DNA from: Peltaster fructicola
Taxonomy: Eukaryota; Ascomycota; Dothideomycetes
Direction: 5' to 3'
Assembly: GCA_001592805.2 (NCBI GenBank)
Contig: CP051141.1
Coordinates: 1,116,001-1,180,000, forward strand
Length of the DNA stretch: 64,000 nt
Position 1 is the first letter of the stretch, and each line of letters starts with the position of its first letter. Of the stretch, positions 54,747 to 64,000 are shown piece after piece. The position numbers and the translations under genes were made by a program. The notes under the pieces are model-generated. The model made no database searches, was not told the DNA's origin, and saw nothing but the letters and a program-made list of their open reading frames with translations.

Positions 54747-55428
54747 CTTGATTGATCTGGTAGTGGTATTGTGGATGTGAAAGAGTGATGAAAGAGGTCA
54801 AGAGAAAGTGTTACTCAAGACAGCAGTAGCTCGCCTTCGCTCAGACGTCACCAGAAGACCTTCCATATGAGGACTCGCGCTTGCATCATGATCGCAGGCG
54901 AGGTGGGGTGGTCGGCAAGGAGGCCGAACATTGGTGGCAGTGGCTCTGTCCATAGAGACTTATGTAGCATAGGAAGTGTGCAACAACTGCTCGCTGGATG
55001 ACTTGACAGTAGTACTGCGGAAGACGATACGTTGGTTGTGATTGAGCTGCTGGTATACTCAGCATCCGATGTGAGGTCATGTTCTCAGCTGGTCTCGATG
55101 ATCGTAGCACTCGAACGAAGTGATGGGTGTGCTGCAGCACGAGTGCAGGTCCATGTTGTTACCACGGGATGTGAGCTGAATGATGACATTGCAGATGGTC
55201 GGCTCATCAATGCGGTCTCACTTGATGAGTACCTCTCTTCGTTGTTGTGAGGCTGAAAGTGGCTCCACTCCATGCACTGCCTCGACGATCTTTGTCTTTG
55301 TACAACCTATCTCTACATCTTTCCTCATCACCGCGACCGCAATGTGTTCTGGCCTGACAACAGCGTCGCATTCTCTCCGACTACAGCATTCAATGCGCTG
55401 GCGACGCGACATCGCGCCATCCTGAGGT
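54747..55428. other. Divergent interval upstream of the reductase and HET genes
   Basis: About 0.68 kb with only short frames and no recognised feature. Confidence 0.4.
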
Positions 55429-57231
55429 ATGGTCTCAGTTTCACCAAGACTTCGCGACTCATTGGACTATGAGGATCCAGAAGAGAGTGATCCGCGATTG
55501 ACCTTTGGCTTCAGATCGCTTAGCATTGAAGGTAGCGCATATCAGCATTATGATCCGGACTACGATGAGAGGCCGGTCTCAGCTTCTTCGGAGTCCCTAA
55601 ATGCCAGGCGCAATCGACAGCAGAAAGCTCATGAGCAGCATATGCTTGGACTCACGCCATTCAGCTATCGAACGGTTGCCGATGGTGACGTCTTCCGCCT
55701 CTGTGTCATCAAGCCTGGCTATGGTAATCAGCCCATAGACTGCCAACTGATCTGGAAGTCGTCAAAATTGCCCAAGCGAGACTACAAGTGTTTGTCGTAC
55801 TGCTGGCAGACGACCGAACGTGAAGCATCCATCATTTGTGATGGCTACAGGTTCGCAGTCACCAAGAACTTATGCGCCGCTCTACGCAGCATTAGGAGTC
55901 CGACTGGTAAGGTGCTCATCTGGATAGACCAGATCTGTGTATGCTCATTCATCCACCTACACCGATCATGACTGACCAGCAAGATCAACCAAGATGATGT
56001 CGAGGAGCGAGCTCAGCAAGTCGCCATTATGAAGCACATCTTCAATTGCTCCAAGCAAGTCATCGTGTGGCTTGGCGAAGATGCAGACAACAGCAGCAAC
56101 CTCTGCGAATATGCCAAGAAGATGCGCTCCAGGGATGGTATCAGAGCATCGTTGTCTCGGATACTGACTCCAAGGCAACTCGAGATTGCCATACAGAAGC
56201 TGTTGGATCGTCCATGGTTTTCAAGAGTCTGGGTAAGTGTCTACTAGAGCGAAGAGGCATCGCTGATCGATCAGGTCATACCGGAGATCTGTCTGGCCCC
56301 TATCATCAAGATCGTCATTGGCAATTCATCTATGTCGTGGGAGAACCTTATACGTCTGATCAGAGAAGTTCAACCGCCACAAGTCACAGGCTTCACCAAG
56401 CTGGTTGCTCTACCTGGTAATCCTCGTCAGCGGATCGCTATCCTCTCTCACATGATCACAAAACAGCGAGAGAACAAAGCACATACAGATGTCAGTCAGC
56501 TACTCATCCTTGCAAAGTCTAGTCAGGCGACGGACCTTCGTGACAAGGTGTATGCCTTCTATGGCATGACTGTAGTCAGCACAACACCAGACTACATTCG
56601 GTCCATTGAGTCGCTGTACACTGACATTGCACACAACTACATCAACAACATCGAAGCTCGTTACGATGCATGGAGAGACCTTTCAGAAGCACAGCTCGGC
56701 TCTCAGCTGATGAGCATACTTTACAGCGCCGGCGCACTCCATCAACATTACCGCCTGCCAAGTTGGGTGCCAGACTGGAGCTTCCCGTGGCAGCTGGCTC
56801 CCATATGGTGCAGGACGACCAGTGAGCTCGACGGCTTCAGTGGTGAGAGCCTGAGATGTGAGTATCGTGCTGGAGGCGCGGACCGCGATCATCTCGAGGT
56901 CGTGGATGGTCTGCATCTAAAGCTCTCGGCTGTGCTCGTGGATGAGATCGATGTGCTTGGCTACGATGATGAGTCTGTCGAGGATGTCATGGCAGCTGAG
57001 GCACTTCCGACGACTGCGGACGACCACCTGGAGGTCGACTCATCCGTGCAGTATATGCGTATGCTGTATTGCACGAAAAGAGGGTATGTGGGGCTGGCGA
57101 CCCAGGGTATCGCTGTGGGAGATGTTCTCGCGGTCCCCTCGGCGGTGATGTGCCTGTCCTCCTTCGACGGGCAACCCAGAGCAGCACATTTCATCTACTG
57201 TGTGAGACCTTTGTCAAGTCCCGCAGCCTGA
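55429..57231 (+). CDS. HET-domain (heterokaryon-incompatibility type) protein
   Basis: Three exons, 55429-55938, 55984-56232 and 56275-57231, about 571 residues. Introns are 45 and 42 bases (GTATGC and GTAAGT donors). After ~85 polar residues the HET domain runs from about 95 to 290: YKCLSYCWQTTEREASIICD, FAVTKNLCAALRSIR, VLIWIDQICINQDDVEERAQ, IMKHIFNCSKQVIVWLGEDA, RPWFSRVWVIPEICLA. The remainder holds ATDLRDKVYAFYGMTVVSTT and LPSWVPDWSFPW, conserved in the family. Some HET proteins trigger cell death on non-self recognition after hyphal fusion; most members have no known role. The annotated end is atypical, and a family-like C-terminal stretch continues in another frame to about 57290, so the allele may be altered by about one break or the assembly may have an error there. 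Confidence 0.85.
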
Positions 57232-57290
57232 TGTATGGCGACTTTGTTCGTGCGAGCTGGACAAAAGCTGAGGATGTGGTGCTCGTATGA

Positions 57291-58332
57291 GCTGTCTTAG
57301 AGCCATAGTTGTTCTTGTAAGCATTCAAAAGCACCAGGTCCTAGTCAGAAACCACTGCCAGACTCTCGAATTTCTATGCCGCTGCGCGTAAACACAAACA
57401 ACATTGCTCTTCGCATCCGCCGCAAGCACTGAGCAACGCTACGAGCAACGACAAGAATCAATATTCCGACTGTGCTTAAAGCAAAGACCAGTTCGACGTT
57501 GAGCCTCGAAGGACATATCCTATAGCGACAGTGCCCTACACTGTCTATACAGCAACAGCAACAGCACAGTTATAGCAGCCAATAACACGCTTTCGAGGAG
57601 CCACATCCATACAGCCTTCAGGAGCGAGCCTGAAGTGAGCGCCTGAGCTCAGTCAGAGCGTTGAACGAAGGAGGGCGCAGTAAGGCTGTCCTGCAAAGCA
57701 CTGATCCCGTTCACAGACAGTATATGTCCACACTGTCAACAGCTCGCTCTCACTACTCTGTCCGCGACGTCTAAAGGCCACTTACCACCACTTCCATCTC
57801 CACTATCACCACGACCTCCTAGTCCATGCAAGTCTCGACCGGATCTCGATGGACAGTATCGTGAGCATACTCGTAAGAGCTTCCTCTGCAACACTGGCTG
57901 CTCAGCTATATCACCGGAGTGCCGTGCGCATCACCAAAGCTGTCCATCAGACCTCGGGTCACATATACGCCATGGCGTCTGCATCAAAGTGTTGCTATGA
58001 GCTGCAATCGTCACACAACAGGTATCGTCTTGCTGGGTTGTATGTCAATGGAAACGATTCTTGTTCGCCTGTCGCGCCGCTACCTAGTGAGGTTCAGGTT
58101 AAAGGAGCGCGATCCACCTTGTGCGGTCCAATGTCGTCTCAGCACCACGATCCATGTGGGCTCGTCCTAGAGCACCCTGTTGTCACGGCGATCATCACCC
58201 ACTGTCAGCTATCTATCCGATCTTGGGTTTGGTTCCTATCAAGATGAACCCTCTCATTGATCCTGGCATACCGCAAACAAGTTTTCTTTCAACAATACTG
58301 TGTCCTACGACTATCAGCAGACCTCGGAGGGC
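57291..58332. other. Intergenic, nothing recognised
   Basis: About 1 kb of non-coding sequence downstream of the HET gene. The frames at 57849-58247 and neighbours are shadow-like. Confidence 0.4.
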
Positions 58333-58405
58333 AGCTTAAGCGAGCTCGTCGTCGTCAACTTAACCGAGGTCGTCGTCGTCAGCTTTGATCGGGATCATCG
58401 TCGTC
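58333..58405 (+). repeat. Short imperfect tandem repeat, three units of 24-25 bases
   Basis: Three successive units each start with AGCTT, AACTT or AGCTT and end in CGTCGTCGTC or ATCGTCGTC: 58333-58356, 58357-58380 and 58381-58405. An incomplete fourth start (AGCTG) follows. The first two units differ at only a few positions. The repeat lies about 70 bases before the tRNA-like locus. Confidence 0.7.
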
Positions 58406-58476
58406 AGCTGGGCTCCCCTGCATTGACGACACATCTAACGGCTATATACTACCTCCGCTGCCATCCCTAGCACACA

Positions 58477-58649
58477 GGCACTTTGGCGGAGTGGTTATCG
58501 CGCAGCCCTGCTAAAATCTGGACCTCATTGAGGTGGACAGGTTACTTTGTGAGGCTGGTAGGTCAAAATTCGATGAAAATCTTGGTCTATATACTGATTT
58601 CTCGCCTCAAGTTCCCTCGGGAGCGTGTGTTCGAATCACACAGGTGTCG
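58477..58649 (+). tRNA. tRNA-Ser(GCU)-like locus, over-long
   Basis: The ends form a class II tRNA. Acceptor arms 58477-58483 and 58642-58648 pair over seven positions (two G-U), followed by discriminator G. The D arm GCG/CGC surrounds a perfect A-box (TGGCGGAGTGG). The anticodon stem CAGCC with loop CTGCTAA gives anticodon GCT (58510-58512) with T33 and A37. A 14-base variable hairpin is at 58611-58624, and a T arm GTGTG/CACAC has TTCGAAT in its loop. A TTTTT Pol III terminator is at 58654-58658. The matching 3' anticodon strand GGCTG is at 58553-58557, implying a 38-base intron after position 37. A further 53 bases (58558-58610) stand before the variable arm with no canonical place. This is either a second insertion, a different intron arrangement or a decayed gene. 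Confidence 0.5.
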
Positions 58650-58658
58650 CTGCTTTTT

Positions 58659-59083
58659 GCAGCTTTTGAACGGGTTTTGAGCGAGTTTGCTGTCGTTTTG
58701 TGCAAAAAATCCATCTGTCTGGGCTTAGACGGGACCGAAACAAGCTTGGACCACCAATCAGACGACTACGTCTACATGGCGATGACTGGATACGCGTGGC
58801 TCTTCCTTGGGAGCAAGTATCCAAGATGTGCTCGGCGAACCACAGCTGTCGGAGCAGCGATTCACATGGTCTCAGACACAGCTAATTCTTGATGTTGACA
58901 TGTCGACTTTCACACAGGCGTTTATGGTGGCGACGCGGCAGCTATAAAGGACAGAATATCCACTGTCTCTATGCTATACAGGCCACTCGCTGGCTTGCTA
59001 CACACTCACAAGGCCGTCTATGAGGACCTACATCCAGTCTGCCCAGACACAATTCAAACGACAACTGCCACAAGCACATCTTC
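58659..59083. other. Spacer downstream of the tRNA-like locus
   Basis: About 425 bases between the Pol III terminator and the STN1 stop. Nothing recognised. Confidence 0.4.
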
Positions 59084-59903
59084 TCATGCTTCCCATGGAG
59101 CCTTAATGATGTCACTGCCAGGTAGAGCTCCTTCGTTGTACTTTACTTCATCCTTTTGTGCTTTCAGAGCAGCCCTACGATCGAGAGATGCCTGCTTCTC
59201 AGCCAGCCGTGCGTGCCAGGCTCTCTTCCTGAGCTGTCGATCTGCGAGACGCCTACGTTCTGCCTCTAGATCCTCATCGATCTTCTTACACTCAGTGGTG
59301 GTGAGTGTCCAGGGCTTGTCGATGAGAGTCTTCCATCGTGCGACTTCAGCCCAAGCCTTGATTTCGTCGGCACCAGACATCATCTTGACACGCTTTGGGA
59401 TGATCTGCTTCCTGCCGCGATAGATCTCGAGTGGCCCTCGTACACGTATACACTGTCCAGGTACGAGCTGCTTGTTGCCGAGGAAAAGTGTCGGAAGACC
59501 CAGCTTGACATCAACAGTGAGACCTTCGACTGTTGTCTCCGATATGTACTCGTCGTGGACCATCTGTCTGGTGACCTTGACATTTAGTAGCTCGCCGCTG
59601 CCATCATCTAGGGTAATGAAGCAGAACTTCACTGCTGCTCCGCCGCCTAGTTCGATCTGCGATGCTAGACCCGTGACAGAGACATATTGTATTGGGTGAT
59701 TGAGGTGGAAGAAGACACCCTGGCCTGTAAAGAGTCAGTGTGGTCATCGACAGCATCGTAGTCATGCCTTCAAAACCAGGCTCTTCTCGAAGACGCTGTA
59801 CGCCATGTGAGGTTAACGAATTCCATGCGAACCACGTCGGCGATGCATCGAAGTAGCGCCTGGGATAGGTCTCGAGCTTCGGTCGTGTCTTCCCATCACT
59901 CAT
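59084..59903 (-). CDS. STN1: STN1: OB-fold subunit of the telomeric CST complex
   Basis: Two exons, 59903-59768 and 59724-59084, about 258 residues. Stn1 with Ten1 (and Cdc13/Ctc1) caps telomeres and helps lagging-strand fill-in. The product starts MSDGKTRPKLETYPRRYFDA, SPTWFAWNSLTSHGVQRLRE. After the splice the OB fold follows: GVFFHLNHPIQYVSVTGLAS, FCFITLDDGSGELLNVKVTR, LPTLFLGNKQLVPGQCIRVR, GPLEIYRGRKQIIPKRVKMM. A charged helical tail (ERRRLADRQLRKRAWHARLA) ends the protein. The 43-base intron has a GC donor (GAAG|GCATGA) and CAG acceptor with a CTGAC branch; a GT donor within reach would leave only 32 bases. The ATG at 59903 is used; further upstream only GTG exists. Confidence 0.88.
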
Positions 59904-60607
59904 GTCATGATTCTGCTGAAGCGAATCGTGTTGTATAGACAGATCAGATGAAGGCAAAATCGCATCGATTGCTGTCACGCGGTTGACGGTCCTTGTCTGC
60001 AGGAAGTTGAGATCGTAGAGCAGTGATCAGTAGCACTTCTGGACTGATACCACCAGAACGATACGCTGGTAAATGTCGATGGCAAACTACTCTGAGGCAC
60101 CTCAATCATGAGCATTGCGAAGCATGTCGCACATCATTGGCTTATCCAGACGTCGCGCTAGCGTCGGGCCTCGAATTGCATCGGCCCTCAAATCCAGAGC
60201 GGCCGAAACTCGCGCGACTCCATGCTGACACCATATATCTTATCACAACCGTTGAGCTTGCGGCGTTGATGACCTGTGCAAGACAGATGCAAAGCTAATA
60301 GGCTGAGTGTCGGATCACGCTAGCTCCCGGCCACGAAGGCGCCCATATGGGCTTCTACAAGATACGCCTGTTTGGGCTCTTCTGAAAACGCCAGTTTGGG
60401 CATCAGCCTGAGCAGTGCGCCAGTTTGGGAGACTGTCAAGGGTGCCGAGGACGAGCGCAGGGTCCAGTTCAGGACGAACAGAATCGTTCAGCAAGACCGA
60501 TCCACTTCATCTTGTTGAACTCACATCTTTGACAACCAGCAGGCATCAGTGTGCTCCTATAGCCTCTGCAAAGCTGCACTAAATCACAACGGCATGGACA
60601 GCTTGCA
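59904..60607. other. Divergent promoter region of STN1 and YAE1 with a short recurrent motif
   Basis: About 0.7 kb. The motif CGCC(A/T)GTTTGGG recurs at 60365-60376, 60389-60400 and 60419-60430, with a weaker copy just upstream containing GCGCCCATATGGGC. No coding frame is supported. Confidence 0.5.
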
Positions 60608-61321
60608 ATGTTCACCACCTCAGACCGTACAGCCGATGGCGACGCGGTCGTTATAGGCTCGCCAGGCTTCGACAACGACTCTCAACAGACGTATCACGAC
60701 CCGCTTGACGATGTTTTTGGATCTGCTCCTCCGTCTCCACAGACCCAGCACGCCGAGGCAGGTGTGTCACGGAGCACTACAGAGCCATCAGATGTTCCTC
60801 GTCTCAGAAGCATTCACGTCACCAACGGCTATCGAGAAGGTATAGCAGTAGGCAAGGAGAGCTCCATACAAGCAGGCTTCGACGAAGGCTATGCTCTCGG
60901 TGCTGAGTATGGACACCTTGCTGGCAGGATCCTCGGCGTGCTGGACGGACTGCTTTCAATCACTGATGACAAGGAATTCCAGAAGCTGTACGAGCTTGCA
61001 ATGACAGAGCTAGCCGTTGCAAACCTGTTCAGCACAGATTACTTCGGAGAGGACAGTATATGGTCCTACGATGTACCCGAGCAAGACGAAAGCACGTTCA
61101 GAGCGATCGCTGCAGCACATCCACTTCTGCAGAAATGGCGGAAGATCACAACGGAGACAGCAACAAAGCCGGTGTTGAGATCAGTATGGTATAGACATTA
61201 TGAACTCTCCGACAATCGCCACGCTCGTAGTGGCAACTGCTGCAGTTTCAGTGCCTGTGGGCGGATGAAGCTCCAGAATATCACCACACCTAACACCACA
61301 CACAGGATGTTGACGATGTAA
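60608..61321 (+). CDS. YAE1: YAE1: adaptor for Fe-S insertion into Rli1
   Basis: Frame of 237 codons from ATG at 60608. Yae1 with Lto1 links the ABC protein Rli1/ABCE1 to the cytosolic Fe-S targeting (CIA) complex. The deca-GX3 signature is clear around residues 70-105: VTNGYREGIAVGKESSIQAG, FDEGYALGAEYGHLAGRILG. A helix-rich middle follows (QKLYELAMTELAVANLF). A C-terminal part lies at SIWSYDVPEQ and HPLLQKWRKITTETATK. The last ~45 codons (after about 61190) overlap the antisense last exon of the AT-1 gene and look less natural (Cys/Ser/Arg-rich), so the true 3' end may be spliced or shorter. N-terminal ~65 residues are polar and disordered. Confidence 0.85.
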   Translation: MFTTSDRTADGDAVVIGSPGFDNDSQQTYHDPLDDVFGSAPPSPQTQHAEAGVSRSTTEPSDVPRLRSIHVTNGYREGIAVGKESSIQAGFDEGYALGAEYGHLAGRILGVLDGLLSITDDKEFQKLYELAMTELAVANLFSTDYFGEDSIWSYDVPEQDESTFRAIAAAHPLLQKWRKITTETATKPVLRSVWYRHYELSDNRHARSGNCCSFSACGRMKLQNITTPNTTHRMLTM

Positions 61322-63187
61322 TAGCCTGGGAATATCAGCAGTGTCACGACCAGAAGGATCGTCACTCACCATCCTGATCAATCTTACAGGTACCACCACC
61401 TCCTATGCACCGATGCTTCTCCGACTCCAGCGCACAGCTAAATGCCTGCGTGATCAACTCACCCTTGAGCGGCGTCTTAGGCTCGCCGATTGGAGGTATG
61501 CAGGTCGCTTTCGTGAAGTAATCGACAGCCTTCAATACTGGGAAGCGTGGAAAGGTTCCTCCAAGATTGCTCATCCTATCGAATGTCAGCTATGCAACAG
61601 TTAGACGGCTCAAACTCACGTAGCTAGCATGGTCATGTATGTGCCACCAATCAGAGGGTCTGCGATCTTTGCATGGAAGGCGCTGATAGCCACAAACATG
61701 ACGGTATTCATGAACGTGCTGAACACATGCTCCAGAATCACGACCAGAAGGTATAAAGTGGTGGTACCACCAGCAGGGAACGACATGACCACGAGCTGTG
61801 CAAAGACTGCGGCAAGTAGTCGTCCCATGAATGCCCAGCACCAGACTCTGATCGGTTTGTACTGCTCACTCCATTTGCCGGCATAGTATCCAAGACTGAT
61901 CTCGAATGGGAAGTCGATCAAGATGGTCAGTGCCAGATCCTCCTGACTAAAGCCCTTCTCTAGCAGCTTCAGGTTGGTCACACCGTCGTTCGCCTGGAAT
62001 CCAAGCTTGGCTACGAGGTGAATAAGCATGAAGATCTGGACATTCCTGAGCTTCAAGATGCCATACATGACCTTGTACACTGCCAAAATGCTGTCCTTCT
62101 CCTTGGTGCGATCCTCACGCTTGAAGATAGCCAGTCCGATGGTCACCACAATATATGCCCATCCCCAGAAGGTCAGATACGAGTCGAGTGTGAAAACGCC
62201 AACGTCCAAGGGCACTTTTCTGAAGTACTTATTGGCAAAGTCCGGGCTGCTCAGCGCCAGGAAGACCGTATAGCTCAGAAACTGCCCAGCCGTCAAGCCA
62301 ACAGTCTGCGCAGTTGACGCGTAAGACAAGTTCGTCGGAGAGATCAACGTCAACGCCCATCCATCGACCGCAATGTCCTGCGTTGCACACATGAAGACGA
62401 GTGCAAACCACCAGCCTGTGAAATTCCAGATACCAGCGCCGTTAGCCTTGCCTGCCTCGACCATCATTTGTTGCGCTCCGGAACCTAGCCAGATCATTCC
62501 GAACCCACTCAGCATCTGTATAGGCAAGATCCAGCTCTTTCGACGACCAACTCTCGAACTCCACACAGCATCCACGATAGGACTCCATAGTAGCTTCAGA
62601 CTGTATGGATAGGACGCCAGACTGTACACTCCGATCTGACCATAGCTGAGGTAGTTCTTCAGCAGGAAAGGTACACTGCCACCCGCTAGTCCCATAGGTA
62701 TGCCTTGCAGGAAGTACAACAGCACTAGCAGAAAGAAGTTCCGTCGATCTTGCTCCGGCAGCTCAAACAGCCCCTTGCTACTGGGCTCATATGGCGTCGT
62801 CGGCGATCGTAATGCAGGTTCATTGTTGAGACTGAATGTGTTGTGTCCCATCAACCGTGCGGTCTGCGCTGCCGTGTCCTCGGGGATATCTAGCGAGACG
62901 GCAGGTTTGCGCCGCTCGTGCATGTTCATATCTGTGCTGCCATTCGTAGACGACGTCGAGCTATTCGGCTTCGTTCGACTGCGTGGATTGGGTGACTTGG
63001 ACGCGCGACGTGACATGGACTGTCGAGGAGAGGTGTCAGGAAAGATGAATTCCTGAGCGTGGTGATCTCGTGTCTCTCCCGCGGCCTTGCCTTCAGCGAC
63101 TTCTTGTAGTTCGTAGGTAGGCAACAACGGCGACGACGGCGTTGTGATATGAGGATTCGATTGTCGAAAGGAGTCGTCCATCAACAA
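61198..63187 (-). CDS. Acetyl-CoA transporter AT-1 (SLC33A1 family)
   Basis: Three exons, 63187-61620, 61575-61370 and 61325-61198, 633 residues. Introns are about 44 bases each (GTGAGT donors, GATAG and CCCAG acceptors) and all phases close. AT-1 proteins bring acetyl-CoA into the ER/Golgi lumen. About 150 N-terminal polar residues precede the MFS-like core: FFLLVLLYFLQGIPMGLAGG, SVPFLLKNYLSYGQIGVYSL, ASYPYSLKLLWSPIVDAVWS, GRRKSWILPIQML, CATQDIAVDGWALTLI, KLGFQANDGVTNLKLLEKGF, EISLGYYAGKWSEQYKPIRV, ISAFHAKIADPLIGGTYMTM and LATMSNLGGTFPRFPVLKAV. A Cys-rich luminal loop lies in exon 2 (CALESEKHRCIGGGGTCKID), and the last helix is in exon 3 (GYYIVNILCVVLGVVIFWSF). Its last exon is antisense to the YAE1 3' end. 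Confidence 0.93.
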
Positions 63188-63546
63188 AGAGGGGCGATTT
63201 CTTGAAGACTAGACTCTTGGTCGCTAATACAAAGGTGGCATCTTTTCCACAACAACATTTGGCGCGACTATTGCAGATTCGCTAGTGGATTCCATGCAGG
63301 TACATACCCGTGTGGCTGCTGATGAATCACTCGAGGTACAGAACAGATGGTAGGAGGTTCCTATGACCTACATGGCTTCGGTGCGTTGACCTGTTGCTTC
63401 GCCGCGCCAGATGGTGTACGTTTCACACAATACATTTGTGTATGTGTGTCCCGAAGACCCTGCCAATGAGCTGTCTTCATATCGATTCTTGGCAAATACC
63501 GATGGAGAAGACCGCGATTTCGAGGCGTGAACGCTCAACAAGAGAT
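63188..63546. other. Intergenic, nothing recognised
   Basis: About 360 bases upstream of the AT-1 gene; it would hold its promoter. Confidence 0.4.
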
Positions 63547-64000
63547 TTACAATAGATTCTGATCTCTAGTGATATGAGTACAGTTTGTGATGAGCTCGAC
63601 GAGAATAAAGCACATGTACAGTTCTTGCACACCCAGGTAACATGACGTAAAACGGAATGGTTCCGACTCACAAGGGATCTGAGAGACGCTAGACGGAAAG
63701 TGAGGGTGAGTAGCTCTGATGATGTGCAACTCAGCCTTCGCACGTTCACCAGCACCATCCATAGCAAGACGACCACCGAGGCTCTTCGTCAACCTGGTCC
63801 CCCAAAGCACCACGATGCTCGGTTGTCGTTGAGCCTTGACAACTCCAGCGAGAGCTTTTTCATCCACCAGCAAGCACTTTCGACGCGTACAGTAGCATTT
63901 CACCATGCCTCCATACGCCGGCGTGCGAAAGGCATCGCTCATATCTAACACGCCATCACTGGCGAACGGCAGCAATGAGCCACGACGTACGAACTCAGGC
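63547..64000 (-). CDS. 3' part of an uncharacterised gene running off the right edge
   Basis: A minus-strand frame is open from the window edge at 64000 to a stop at 63547, about 150 codons. The first ~110 residues are protein-like (PEFVRRGSLLPFASDG, AFRTPAYGGMVKCYCTRRKC, LAGVVKAQRQPSIVVLWGTR). The last part (63547-63660) has shadow-like, Cys/Thr-rich composition, so an intron or an earlier end is possible. No Met start is inside the window and no family is recognised. Confidence 0.4.
   Translation of the reverse strand, partial: PEFVRRGSLLPFASDGVLDMSDAFRTPAYGGMVKCYCTRRKCLLVDEKALAGVVKAQRQPSIVVLWGTRLTKSLGGRLAMDGAGERAKAELHIIRATHPHFPSSVSQIPCESEPFRFTSCYLGVQELYMCFILVELITNCTHITRDQNLL

Noticed and set aside
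63477-63776. 99-codon minus-strand frame at the right end
   Set aside because: It overlaps the more protein-like frame to the window edge and has Cys/Ser/Leu-rich shadow composition.
1-64000. Transposons, LTR-type or other virus-like elements, secondary-metabolite cluster
   Set aside because: No transposase, polymerase, integrase or capsid-like frames, no long terminal repeats, and no PKS/NRPS/terpene core gene were seen on either strand.

Overview
The window reads as a compact nuclear segment of a filamentous ascomycete (Pezizomycotina). A Dothideomycete is my guess, inferred from protein style only. Genes are single-copy and lie on both strands. Introns are short, mostly 42-61 bases, with GT(A/G)NGT donors, CTNAC/CTGAC-like branch sites and CAG/TAG acceptors. 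Products include fungal hallmarks: a HET-domain protein, an AZF1-like C2H2 regulator, TUP1, Mdr-type ABCB and a fungal kinase-like fold. I see no transposon, virus-like element, CRISPR or rRNA. One tRNA-Ser-like locus is present.

Layout. 0-8.4 kb: a gene end cut by the window edge, then two related SANT/Myb regulators on the minus strand, each with a long empty upstream region. 8.4-15 kb: an NDUFAF3-like complex I assembly factor, small hypothetical ORFs, PBN1 (GPI mannosyltransferase I subunit) and BRE1 (histone H2B ubiquitin ligase). 15.5-25 kb: BDP1 (TFIIIB), a tiny three-exon V-ATPase subunit f/RNASEK homologue, AP-2 mu, a SARAF-like calcium-entry regulator, two uncharacterised proteins and the N-terminal amidase NTA1. 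25.9-38.7 kb: TUP1, an AZF1-like zinc-finger protein, PIG-P/GPI19, SKP1 and SMP3, with wide non-coding stretches around the two regulators. 38.8-50.5 kb: a full-length ABCB transporter, ARB1, CLP1, a PTS2-tagged 3-ketoacyl-CoA thiolase and an RraA/HMG-aldolase-like enzyme. 51.4-57.3 kb, the more accessory part: an N-terminally truncated AAA ATPase remnant head-to-head with a kinase-like gene, an aldo-keto reductase and a HET-domain protein. 57.3-64 kb: a short tandem repeat, the tRNA-Ser(GCU)-like locus, STN1 (telomere CST complex), YAE1, an AT-1/SLC33 acetyl-CoA transporter and a gene end at the right edge.

Most genes are unlinked housekeeping functions. Themes that recur are GPI-anchor synthesis (PBN1, PIG-P, SMP3), transcription and chromatin control (two SANT proteins, BRE1, BDP1, TUP1, AZF1-like) and vacuolar/endocytic membrane biology (V-ATPase f, AP-2 mu). 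I built the exon models by hand, checking splice-site context, phase and family-like protein sequence. No alignment or database search was run.
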